NCBI GenBank assembly: GCA_046537875.1
Contig: JBKHJZ010000087.1
Coordinates: 1-13,104, forward strand
Source: JBKHJZ01 sp046537875
GTDB lineage: Bacteria > Actinomycetota > Acidimicrobiia > Acidimicrobiales > VFJN01
Direction of reading: 5' to 3'
DNA length: 13,104 nt
Positions within the stretch are counted from its first letter, which is position 1; the number at the start of each line of letters is the position of its first letter. The position numbers and the translations under genes are program-made. A model generated the notes under the pieces. That model was not told the DNA's origin. It did not search any database and saw only the letters and a list, made by a program, of their open reading frames with translations. Positions 5,619 to 12,008 of the stretch are shown here, piece after piece.

Positions 5619-7031
5619 ATGGCCGACGACGCCCTCCCCCCGGCTCTCTCCGCGGCCGCCGACCACGCGGCCCGGTACCTGGCAGGCATCAGAGAGCGGC
5701 CGGTCGGTGCGCAGGCCACGGTCGCCGAGCTTCGCGACGCCCTCGACGTGCCGCTGCCGGAGGGACCCGTCGACGCCGACCGGGTCGTGCACGCGCTGGC
5801 CGAGGGCGCCGAGCCCGGCGTCGTCGCGACCGGGTCGCCGCGCTACTTCGGGTTCGTGATCGGTGGCGCGCTGCCGGCGGCGGTCGGGGCCGACTGGCTG
5901 GCGACCGCCTGGGACCAGAACGCCGGCCTCTACGCGGGAGGCCCGCCGGCAGCGGTGGTCGAGGAGGTGGCCGGGCGGTGGGCGCTCGACCTGCTCGGGC
6001 TGCCGGACGGCGCATCGTTCGGCTTCGTGACCGGGTGCCAGATGGCGCACGTGACCGCCCTGGCGGGCGCCCGCCACCACGTGCTCGCCGCCGCCGGCTG
6101 GGACGTCGAGCGGGACGGGCTCGTCGGCGCGCCGCCGATCCGCGTGCTGGCCGGCGCCGACCGGCACGTCACCATCGATCGGGCGCTGCGCTTCCTCGGC
6201 ATCGGCACCGGGGCGATCGAGACGGTCCCGGCCGGGAGGGACGCCCGCATGCGGGTGGACGCGCTGGCCGAGGCACTCGCTGCGGCCGGGGAGCCGGCGC
6301 CGACCATCGTGTGCGCCCAGGTCGGCGAGGTGAACACCGGCGCGATCGACCCGGTGGCCGAGATCTGCGCCGTCGCGCACGAGGCGGGCGCATGGGTGCA
6401 CGTCGACGGCGCCTTCGGCCTGTGGGCCGCCGCGAGCCCCACCCTGCGGCCGGCCTTGGCCGGCGTCGAGCGGGCCGATTCGTGGGCGACCGACTTCCAC
6501 AAGTGGATCAACGTGCCGTACGACTCGGCGTTCGCCGCCTGCGCACATCCCGCCAGCCACCGCGCCGCGATGGGCGTCCGGGCCGCCTACGTCGTGCACG
6601 GGGCACCGGGCAGCCCCCGGGAGCAGGTGGACTGGAACCCCGAGTTCTCGCGGCGGGCGCGGGGGTTCGCCGTCTACGCCGCCCTCCGGTCGCTCGGTCG
6701 GTCGGGCGTCGCCGACCTCGTGGAGCGGTGCTGCGCGCTGGCACGCCGGTTCGCCGACCGGCTGGCAGAGCTCGACGGGGCCGAGATCCTCAACGACGTG
6801 GTGCTCGACCAGGTGCTCGTACGCTTCGACCCACCCGGGGGCGACGACCCGGCTCTCACGTCCCGGGTGATCGAGGCCGTGCAGGCGTCCGGCGAGTGCT
6901 GGATGAGCGGCACCACCTGGGGCGGCCGGCCGGCCATGCGCATCTCGGTGGTGAACTGGCAGACGACCGAGGACGACGTCGACCGGTCGGTGGCCGCGAT
7001 CGGGCGCTGCCTGCGGGACCTCACGGGCTGA
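5619..7031 (+). CDS. Group II PLP-dependent decarboxylase family protein
   Basis: 470 residues, the length of aromatic-amino-acid/glutamate-type decarboxylases. PLP contacts are visible: His183 in DRHVTIDRALRFLG (ring stacking), Asp263 in HVDGAFG (pyridine nitrogen) and Schiff-base Lys295 in DFHKWINVPYDSAF. The phosphate-binding segment, usually TSGG(S/T)EAN, reads TGCQMAH here (138-144), so this is a divergent subgroup and its substrate is not predictable. The C-terminal domain carries SGTTWGGRPAMRISVVNWQT, the typical small-domain strand-turn. ATG 5619 is supported by family fit; TAGCCT lies 8 bases upstream and could drive a near-leaderless mRNA. It sits 24 bases after tesB-like and 30 before the P450. 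It could also be called an aminotransferase-fold enzyme of unknown reaction. Confidence 0.87.
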   Translation: MADDALPPALSAAADHAARYLAGIRERPVGAQATVAELRDALDVPLPEGPVDADRVVHALAEGAEPGVVATGSPRYFGFVIGGALPAAVGADWLATAWDQNAGLYAGGPPAAVVEEVAGRWALDLLGLPDGASFGFVTGCQMAHVTALAGARHHVLAAAGWDVERDGLVGAPPIRVLAGADRHVTIDRALRFLGIGTGAIETVPAGRDARMRVDALAEALAAAGEPAPTIVCAQVGEVNTGAIDPVAEICAVAHEAGAWVHVDGAFGLWAAASPTLRPALAGVERADSWATDFHKWINVPYDSAFAACAHPASHRAAMGVRAAYVVHGAPGSPREQVDWNPEFSRRARGFAVYAALRSLGRSGVADLVERCCALARRFADRLAELDGAEILNDVVLDQVLVRFDPPGGDDPALTSRVIEAVQASGECWMSGTTWGGRPAMRISVVNWQTTEDDVDRSVAAIGRCLRDLTG

Positions 7032-7061
7032 CCCGTCACCTCCATCCTCTAGGGTTGTCCC
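7027..7061 (+). promoter_or_regulatory. Leaderless-type promoter of the P450 gene
   Basis: CTGACC (7028-7033) and TAGGGT (7050-7055) are 16 bases apart, and TAGGGT ends 6 bases before ATG 7062, so transcription should begin on or next to the start codon. No Shine-Dalgarno is present. The -35 overlaps the stop codon of the decarboxylase gene. Confidence 0.5.
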
Positions 7062-8372
7062 ATGGCGGCCACACCTGCTCCCGGGAACGGCGCCACGGCG
7101 CCTCGGGTGGACGACATCGACCTGTCCGATCTCGACTGGTGGATCCGGCCGATGGCCGAGCGCGAGGCCGCGTTCGCGGTGCTCCGCGCCGAGCGGCCGA
7201 TCGCGCCGATGACGCTCGAGCCCCTGCCGAGCCTGGGACTGCCGGCCACGCCCTACTGGGCCGTGACCCGCCACGCCGACATCGTGGAGGCGAGCCGGCA
7301 CCCCGAGCTGTTCTGCTCGGGCAAGGGCACGAACATCGCCGACCTGACGCCCGAGTTCAACGAGTTCTTCGGGTCGATGATCAACATGGACGACCCGCGG
7401 CACGCCCGGATGCGCCGGATCGTGTCCCGCGGGTTCACCCCCCGGCAGCTCGAGAAGATGCGGGCCGACGTCGAGGGGATCGCCGCGGGGATCATCGACG
7501 GGATCATCGAGCGCGGCGAGTGCGACTTCGTCACCGACGTGGCGGCGCTTCTGCCGCTGCGGATCATCGTCGACATGATGGGGATCCCCCGCAGCGAGGA
7601 GCGGTTCATCTTCGACCGCACCAACATCATCCTCGGGTTCACCGACCCCGAGTACGTGCCCCAGGACGATCCGATGGTCGTCGGCACCGCCATCCTCACG
7701 GCGGGTGCCGAGCTGGCCCAGATGGTCCAGGAGCTGGGTGAGGCCCGCCAGCGCGATCCCGGCGACGACCTGGTCTCGGCCCTGGTCACCAGCGAGGTCG
7801 ACGGCGAGCACCTCTCGCCCCAGGAGCTGGCCTCGTTCTTCATCCTGCTGGTGGTGGCGGGCAACGAGACGACCCGGAACGCGATCGCGCACGGCCTGTG
7901 GGCGCTCACCGAGCATCCCGAGCAGAAGCGGCGATGGCTCGACGACATCGAGGGCATGACCCCGACCGCGATCGAGGAGATCGTGCGGTGGTCGTCGCCC
8001 GTCATCCACTTCCGCCGGACCGTGACCCGCGACGGCGTGCGACTGGGCGACCACGAGTTCTCCGAGGGCGAGAGGGTGGTGCTCTGGTACTGGTCGGGCA
8101 ACCGGGACGAGGACGTGTTCGACGACCCGCACACCTTCGACATCGGGCGCACGCCCAACGAGCACATCGGCTTCGGCGGACCCGGCCCGCACTTCTGCCT
8201 GGGCGCCCACCTCGCCCGGCGCGAGATCTCGGTGATGTTCGGTGAGCTGCTCCGGCGCATGCCCGACATCCGGGCCGCGGGCGAGCCCGAGCGGCTGCGC
8301 TCGGGGTTCATCAACGGCATCAAGCACATGCCTGCGGAGTGGGACCCGGCGCGCGCCGCCATCCGCGCCTGA
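7062..8372 (+). CDS. Cytochrome P450 (CYP124/125/142-like)
   Basis: 436 residues, a soluble bacterial class I P450 needing ferredoxin and reductase from elsewhere. Visible motifs: I-helix AGNETT (266-271) with the proton-relay Glu/Thr; ExxR at 306-309 (EIVR); heme loop FGGPGPHFCLGAH with ligand Cys379; and the early MINMDDPRHARMRRIVSRGFTPR (106-128), a heme-propionate/C-helix segment. AGNETTRN and the wording of the heme loop are close to the mycobacterial CYP124/125/142 group, which hydroxylates sterol side chains and methyl-branched lipids; similarity is by eye and the substrate is inferred. ATG 7062 is supported by the leaderless promoter. It is last in the plus-strand run after thioesterase and decarboxylase and converges with DUF368; the 31-base gap holds no clear terminator. 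Confidence 0.92.
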   Translation: MAATPAPGNGATAPRVDDIDLSDLDWWIRPMAEREAAFAVLRAERPIAPMTLEPLPSLGLPATPYWAVTRHADIVEASRHPELFCSGKGTNIADLTPEFNEFFGSMINMDDPRHARMRRIVSRGFTPRQLEKMRADVEGIAAGIIDGIIERGECDFVTDVAALLPLRIIVDMMGIPRSEERFIFDRTNIILGFTDPEYVPQDDPMVVGTAILTAGAELAQMVQELGEARQRDPGDDLVSALVTSEVDGEHLSPQELASFFILLVVAGNETTRNAIAHGLWALTEHPEQKRRWLDDIEGMTPTAIEEIVRWSSPVIHFRRTVTRDGVRLGDHEFSEGERVVLWYWSGNRDEDVFDDPHTFDIGRTPNEHIGFGGPGPHFCLGAHLARREISVMFGELLRRMPDIRAAGEPERLRSGFINGIKHMPAEWDPARAAIRA

Positions 8373-8403
8373 CACGCCTGTAGCGCCCGACGCACCCGCC
8401 GTC

Positions 8404-9405
8404 TCAGCCCGGGTGGGGTGGCGGCTCCTCCTTGATGACCCCCAGGCGGCCGACCACGAGCACCATCACCAGCCCGACCACGGCGAGCCCGACGGGGAGC
8501 GCCACCTCGCCGCCGGGCGCCGCCAGCTCGGTGGTCTCCACGCCGTGGGGCCACGGCCACAGCACCCGCACGGAGCCGAGCATGAGCCCGATCATCGCCG
8601 CGACCACCCGGTCGTGGTGGTTGTCGATGAGCCAGCCCAGCAGGCGACTGAACGCCCCGAGCCCCACGACGGCTCCGGCGATGAACAGCAGCAGCAGGCC
8701 GATCTCCCGGTCGTTCACGGCCGCCAGGACGTCGGCGTACATGCCCAGCAGGACCAGCAGGAACGAGCCCGAGATGCCGGGCAGGATCATCGCGCAGATC
8801 GCCACGGCGGCCGACGCCGGGTAGGCCCACAGCGGCGCGGACGCCGCATCGGCCGCCTCGGCGGTGGTCTCGGTGCGCAGCCCCAGGGCCAGGAACATGA
8901 CGACCGCCACGCCGACCACGATCACGGGCGTGAGGGCGTCGACCCGGCGGATGAGGCGGAGCGACACCACCACCGAGCCGAGCACCAGACCGAGGAACAG
9001 GCCGGCGATGCGCACCGGCTCCTCCTCGAGCTGGTGCTCGATGACCGAGGCCAGCGACAGGACGGCGATGCCGATGCCGGCGACCAGCGGCACCAGGAGC
9101 GCCCAGTCGACGGTCCGGAGCTGGCGCAGGCCCAGCGCCACCCGGCCCCGCGCCAGGTTGGTGGCCGCCCGCGCGCCGTCGCGGACGGCGTCGACCAGGC
9201 GCTCGTAGATGCCGCAGACCAGCGCGATCGTGCCGCCCGACACGCCGGGGACCACGTCGGCCGCGCCCATGAAGAAGCCGTAGACCACGTGGCGCAGCGA
9301 GCCGCGGGTGGTGTCGCCGCGGCCCGGCCCGCCCGACGCCGGCGGCTCCCCGCCCGTGGGCGCGGGCGCCTCACCCGGGGCGGCGGTCGACTCGTGAGCG
9401 TTCAT
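8404..9405 (-). CDS. DUF368 family membrane protein (PopT-type undecaprenyl-phosphate translocase)
   Basis: 333 residues with about 8 hydrophobic segments. The family's two internal repeats each have a signature: DVVPGVSGGTIAL at about 50-62 and MILPGISGSFLLVLLG at about 206-221, as in re-entrant inverted-repeat transporters. DUF368 proteins (PopT) were shown to recycle undecaprenyl phosphate across the cytoplasmic membrane for wall polymer synthesis, alongside DedA proteins; function here is by family membership. The first about 36 residues are Pro/Ala/Gly-rich and disordered. ATG 9405 is chosen; ATG 9462 is an in-frame alternative lying only 11 bases after a predicted transcription start. 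Neither has a Shine-Dalgarno. It follows the hydrolase and CMD-fold genes but probably has its own promoter. Confidence 0.88.
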   Translation of the reverse strand: MNAHESTAAPGEAPAPTGGEPPASGGPGRGDTTRGSLRHVVYGFFMGAADVVPGVSGGTIALVCGIYERLVDAVRDGARAATNLARGRVALGLRQLRTVDWALLVPLVAGIGIAVLSLASVIEHQLEEEPVRIAGLFLGLVLGSVVVSLRLIRRVDALTPVIVVGVAVVMFLALGLRTETTAEAADAASAPLWAYPASAAVAICAMILPGISGSFLLVLLGMYADVLAAVNDREIGLLLLFIAGAVVGLGAFSRLLGWLIDNHHDRVVAAMIGLMLGSVRVLWPWPHGVETTELAAPGGEVALPVGLAVVGLVMVLVVGRLGVIKEEPPPHPG

Positions 9406-9479
9406 GGCTGCGCGCGGGCGATCGGGAGCATCGGGTCCCCCCAGGACTCGGGTGGCCGGCATCCGGGCACGTCCGGGTC

Positions 9480-9506
9480 ACGCTAGTCCACCGCCCTGCG
9501 GCAGGG
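9480..9506 (-). promoter_or_regulatory. Promoter and palindrome upstream of DUF368
   Basis: On the minus strand TAGCGT (9485-9480) is a plausible -10, giving a start near 9473. A perfect 13-bp palindrome, CCCTGC-G-GCAGGG (9494-9506), covers part of the spacer and -35 region, a usual place for a repressor. The regulator is unknown, and the palindrome could instead act as a small hairpin at the end of the upstream transcript. Confidence 0.35.
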
Positions 9507-9521
9507 TGCGCCGGGTCGGTC

Positions 9522-9536
9522 GCCGCATCGCGCGGC
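9522..9536 (-). terminator. Weak hairpin after the CMD-fold gene
   Basis: GCCGC (9522-9526) and GCGGC (9532-9536) form a 5-bp stem with a 5-base loop, 14 bases past the stop codon of the gene 9551-10210. No T-run. Such short GC stems are frequent by chance here. Confidence 0.25.
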
Positions 9537-9550
9537 TCCCGCCACGGGGC

Positions 9551-10210
9551 TCAGCCCGGATCGGCGGCGGTGCGCCCGGGCTCGACCCCCACCTCGGGGG
9601 CGAGCGACTCGTGCGGACCGGGCACCTCGGTCACCGGGTCGTCGCGGTCGTCCCACTCGGTGCGCAACGCCCGGCTCATGGTCGCGTGCATCTCGTAGAG
9701 GCAGGTGGTGTACGTGAGCTCAAGGATCTGCTCGTCGTCCAGGTGCCGGCGGAGGGCCTCGAACACGCCGTCCGGCACCCGGCCGCCCGCGAGCACCAGG
9801 GCGTCGGTGTAGGCCAGCACCGCGCGCTCGATGTCCGACCAGCAGTCGGCCACCGGCCAGTGCGGGATGGCGGCGATCTTCTCCTCGGCCATGCCGAGCG
9901 CCCGGCACGACTTGGCGTGCTGGGAGAACACGAACCGGCTGCCCCGGGCCCAGCCGGCCCGGATCTGCCCGAGCTCGCGGAGGGCGGGGTCGATCCGCCG
10001 GCGCGGCGAGCGGTAGAGGGCGAACCCGGCGACGCAGTGCTCCAGCACGTCGGGGACCAGCGCGAAGGTCGTCCACCAGTCGCCCGGTGTCCCGGTGGCC
10101 GTGCCGGGATCGGCCACGGGATCGCGGTCCGGTCCGAACATGAAGTCGTACATCGTGGTGACGATCGGCGCGGTGGCCTGATCACGGGGCACCTGGCGCA
10201 GTCTGGGCAT
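9551..10210 (-). CDS. Carboxymuconolactone decarboxylase / AhpD-fold family protein
   Basis: 219 residues, all-helical. The core helix hairpin is RELGQIRAGWARGSRFVFSQHAKSCRALGMAEEKIAAI (about 78-115), the pattern of the CMD/AhpD family in which a Glu, an HxxxxC-like helix and GxxxxxI recur. The redox CxxC of AhpD peroxidases is replaced by Ser91 and Val94, while His98 is kept, so peroxidase activity is unlikely. Cys102 and Cys123 are not at the AhpD positions. The C-terminal helix (EQILELTYTTCLYEMHATMSRAL, 160-182) is typical of the longer members. The tail from 183 is acidic and disordered. ATG 10210 lies 9 bases after the stop of the upstream hydrolase. TAGGTT ends 6 bases before the ATG, suggesting an additional leaderless promoter. 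Its substrate is unknown. Confidence 0.82.
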   Translation of the reverse strand: MPRLRQVPRDQATAPIVTTMYDFMFGPDRDPVADPGTATGTPGDWWTTFALVPDVLEHCVAGFALYRSPRRRIDPALRELGQIRAGWARGSRFVFSQHAKSCRALGMAEEKIAAIPHWPVADCWSDIERAVLAYTDALVLAGGRVPDGVFEALRRHLDDEQILELTYTTCLYEMHATMSRALRTEWDDRDDPVTEVPGPHESLAPEVGVEPGRTAADPG

Positions 10211-10222
10211 GGTGGGAACCTA
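10211..10222 (-). promoter_or_regulatory. Leaderless-type -10 box of the CMD-fold gene
   Basis: TAGGTT (10222-10217) ends exactly 6 bases before ATG 10210. The first three bases are the TAG stop codon of the hydrolase gene. No Shine-Dalgarno and no clear -35 are visible. Confidence 0.4.
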
Positions 10223-11104
10223 CGCCCGGCCCTCGGCCAGCGCCGAGAGGATCTCGCCCCAGCGGGTCATCAGCAGGTGGTGGCCGGCGCCCTCCACGAC
10301 CTCCAGGTGGGCGCCCGGGATCCGGCGGGCGAGCCAGGCGCCGAGCTCGGGCGGGGCCACCGGATCGCGCGTGCCGTACCAGAGCCGGGCCGGGCACGCG
10401 ATCGCCCCCAGGTCGAGCCCCGAGGGCCGCGCCTGGGCCTCCACGTCCGCCGCCACCCCGGCCAGGCCGGGGCGGACCGCCTCGACCAGGGCTGCGGCCA
10501 TCCGCTCGCTCCCGCCCGGGACGGTGGCCAGCTCGGCGGCGTCGAACGGGTCGCGGTGCTCGGCCTGGTGCTCGGCGGCGACGGCCAGATCGCACGGGTG
10601 CGGCGCCAGCATCGGGGCGACCATCTCGCCCACGCGGCCCGGCGGCAGCCCGGCCGCGAGGTCGACGATGTCGGCGCGGTCGGGGGCAGCGGCCCGGACG
10701 TCGGGGTCGTCGTAGGCCTCGGCGGGCACCAGCCCGCCGACGATCCCGAGCGACGACACCCGCCCGGGGGCGCCGAGCGCGAGCCCCAGGGCGTCGAGCG
10801 TCCCGCCCGACCACGCCAGCACCCCGCACCGGGCCACGCCCAGGTGGGTCAGCGCACCGGCCAGCGCGGCCGGCCAGGCGTCGCGCGGGAGCGGGCTCGT
10901 CCCCCCGTAGCCCGGGCGGTCCACGGCCAGCAGGCGGACACCCCGGTCGGCGGCGATGCCGTCGTCGGGATGCCGGGCGAGGCGGGAGTCCGGGGTGCCG
11001 TGCAGGTAGACGACCGGGACGCCCCGGGGGTCGCCGACGTCGTCGAGCGCCACCACCCGGCCCTCGCCCACGGGGACGGCGTGCGTGGGGGCGAGGGGTG
11101 GCAC
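10220..11104 (-). CDS. Alpha/beta hydrolase
   Basis: 294 residues with a complete alpha/beta hydrolase set: oxyanion LHGTPDSR (35-41), nucleophile Ser99 in LAWSGGT, acid Asp247 in WYGTRDPV, and His275 in EGAGHHLL. VDRPGYGGTS (61-70) is the loop after strand 4. Between about 125 and 225 lies the helical cap that would define the substrate; this cannot be deduced. The protein lacks a signal peptide and should be cytoplasmic. GTG 11104 is chosen because TACGGT ends 8 bases upstream as a probable -10; GTG 11071 is a shorter possibility. It leads the minus-strand pair with the CMD-fold gene (9-base gap). Its promoter region is shared with the divergent riboswitch transcript. Confidence 0.85.
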   Translation of the reverse strand: MPPLAPTHAVPVGEGRVVALDDVGDPRGVPVVYLHGTPDSRLARHPDDGIAADRGVRLLAVDRPGYGGTSPLPRDAWPAALAGALTHLGVARCGVLAWSGGTLDALGLALGAPGRVSSLGIVGGLVPAEAYDDPDVRAAAPDRADIVDLAAGLPPGRVGEMVAPMLAPHPCDLAVAAEHQAEHRDPFDAAELATVPGGSERMAAALVEAVRPGLAGVAADVEAQARPSGLDLGAIACPARLWYGTRDPVAPPELGAWLARRIPGAHLEVVEGAGHHLLMTRWGEILSALAEGRA

Positions 11105-11112
11105 GCACGCGG

Positions 11113-11122
11113 ACCGTACACT
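11113..11122. promoter_or_regulatory. Overlapping divergent -10 boxes
   Basis: TACACT (11117-11122, plus) is the -10 for the riboswitch/VUT transcript, predicting a start near 11129. TACGGT (11118-11113, minus) is the -10 for the hydrolase, predicting a start near 11106, about 2 bases before its GTG. The two share bases 11117-11118. Neither has an obvious -35. Confidence 0.5.
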
Positions 11123-11130
11123 GGCCGGCC

Positions 11131-11168
11131 GGCGGTACCGGACAACCCGCCTCACCAAAACCGGAGGA
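11131..11168 (+). ncRNA. Candidate preQ1 class I riboswitch upstream of the VUT transporter gene
   Basis: The leader folds as the compact H-type pseudoknot of preQ1-I aptamers. P1 is GGCGG (11131-11135) with CCGCC (11147-11151). The 11-base loop is UACCGGACAAC. The tail UCACCAAAA (11152-11160) leads to CCGG (11161-11164), which pairs with loop CCGG (11138-11141) as P2. Compared from memory with the Thermoanaerobacter tengcongensis aptamer: 5-bp P1 in both; loop ending AAC just before the P1 3' strand (its last C recognises preQ1 there, C11146 here); a tail of exactly 9 bases, UUAACAAAA there. P2 uses G11163 and G11164, the first two bases of ribosome binding site GGAGG (11163-11167), so ligand binding should block translation. 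The downstream gene belongs to the queuosine-precursor transporter family, a known preQ1 regulon member. Confidence 0.8.
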
Positions 11169-11177
11169 CTCTTGGTG
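11153..11177 (+). promoter_or_regulatory. Alternative hairpin covering the VUT start codon
   Basis: CACCAA (11153-11158) can pair with TTGGTG (11172-11177), which contains the GTG start codon, leaving GGAGGA in the loop. It uses the A-rich tail of the pseudoknot and cannot form at the same time, so it may be the alternative state of the switch. Confidence 0.4.
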
Positions 11178-11939
11178 CCCTGGCTCCCCGCCGGCAAGGC
11201 CGCGCCCGAACCCATGCCAGCCCCGTCGAGCGCCGGCCCGTCCCGGGAGGCCGAGGCGCCCCCGCGCCGGCGCCAGCCCGCCGTCACCGTGTCGCGGCTG
11301 GCGCTGCTGGCGGTGGGCGCCTACGTGGGCGCCCAGCTCGTCGCCGACGTCGCCAGCCTGAAGATCGGCACCACGTTCGGGCGGGCGGTCGACATGGGCA
11401 CGTTCATCTACCCGATCACGTTCACGCTGCGCGACCTGGTCCACAAGGCGCTCGGCAAGCGGGCGGCCCGCACGGTGATCGTGACGGCGGCCCTGGTGAA
11501 CCTGTTCATGGCGCTCTACCTGCAGTGGGCGGTGCGGGTGCCGAGCGACGAGAGCTACCCGCTGGGCGACGAGTTCGCCGCCGTGCTGGGGCCGCTGTGG
11601 CGGATCGTGGTGGCCTCGATCGTGGCCGAGGTGGTCAGCGAGCTGCTCGACACCGAGGTGTACCACTGGTTCGTGCGCCGGGTGACCACCCGCCTGCAGT
11701 GGGCCCGCGTGGCGGTCAGCAACGCGGTCGCGGTGCCGGTCGACAACGTGATCTTCGCGGTCGGGGCCTTCGGGGCGCTGCCGCTGTTGGGCGACCACCC
11801 GCTGACGCTGCCCTGGGACGCGGTGTGGGACGTCTTCGTGGTCAACCTCACCGTGAAGGCGGCGGTGTCGGCGGCCAGCCTGCCGCTGATCTACGTGTCG
11901 CCCGACCGCGACTGGCGCGCCGATCCCGAGAACGCGTGA
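11175..11939 (+). CDS. VUT family queuosine-precursor transporter (YhhQ-like)
   Basis: 254 residues. After a disordered, Pro/Arg-rich N-terminus (1-40) come about six membrane segments, starting at RLALLAVGAYVGAQLVA. Family landmarks of the vitamin-uptake/YhhQ group are present in divergent form: GTFIYPITFTLRDLVHKALG (75-94), SELLDTEVYHWF (155-166), and RVAVSNAVAVPVDNVIFAVG (178-197). These membrane proteins import preQ0/preQ1 or queuine-type bases for tRNA modification; a wider substrate range is possible. GTG 11175 has GGAGG 7 bases upstream; TTG 11172 would be too close and ATG 11214 has no ribosome binding site. The preceding preQ1 riboswitch candidate independently supports the substrate. 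No queuosine biosynthesis genes are in the window, which would fit salvage. Confidence 0.85.
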   Translation: MPWLPAGKAAPEPMPAPSSAGPSREAEAPPRRRQPAVTVSRLALLAVGAYVGAQLVADVASLKIGTTFGRAVDMGTFIYPITFTLRDLVHKALGKRAARTVIVTAALVNLFMALYLQWAVRVPSDESYPLGDEFAAVLGPLWRIVVASIVAEVVSELLDTEVYHWFVRRVTTRLQWARVAVSNAVAVPVDNVIFAVGAFGALPLLGDHPLTLPWDAVWDVFVVNLTVKAAVSAASLPLIYVSPDRDWRADPENA

Positions 11940-11947
11940 CCTGGATC

Positions 11948-11960
11948 GCGGCAGGGCCGC
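11948..11960 (+). terminator. Possible terminator after the VUT gene
   Basis: GCGGC (11948-11952) and GCCGC (11956-11960) form a 5-bp stem with a 3-base loop, 8 bases past the stop codon. No T-run; weak evidence. Confidence 0.3.
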
Positions 11961-11972
11961 CGCGGTTCCCGC

Positions 11973-12008
11973 TTGCCCACCGCTTGACCGCTGGGTCAAC
12001 CTCTCGTC
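11973..12008 (+). promoter_or_regulatory. Promoter with palindromic operator upstream of the hydrolase at 12009
   Basis: TTGACC (11984-11989) and GGTCAA (11994-11999) form a perfect inverted repeat around GCTG. It overlaps a possible promoter: TTGCCC (11973-11978), 18-base spacer, CAACCT (11997-12002), then 6 bases to GTG 12009. A repressor such as a TetR- or GntR-type protein bound here would block transcription; no regulator gene is in the window. TTGACC itself also resembles a -35, but no -10 fits at 16-18 bases. Confidence 0.45.

Noticed and set aside
3297..8375. A 1692-codon open frame on the minus strand spanning the acetyltransferase, thioesterase, decarboxylase and P450 genes
   Set aside because: Only its last 206 codons match a family (the NodB deacetylase). 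The rest is antisense to well-supported genes and has the Arg/Gly/His/Asp-rich, motif-free composition that GC-rich third positions create in shadow frames.
9551..10210. Calling the CMD-fold gene ahpD
   Set aside because: The catalytic CxxC is missing, and there is no ahpC nearby.
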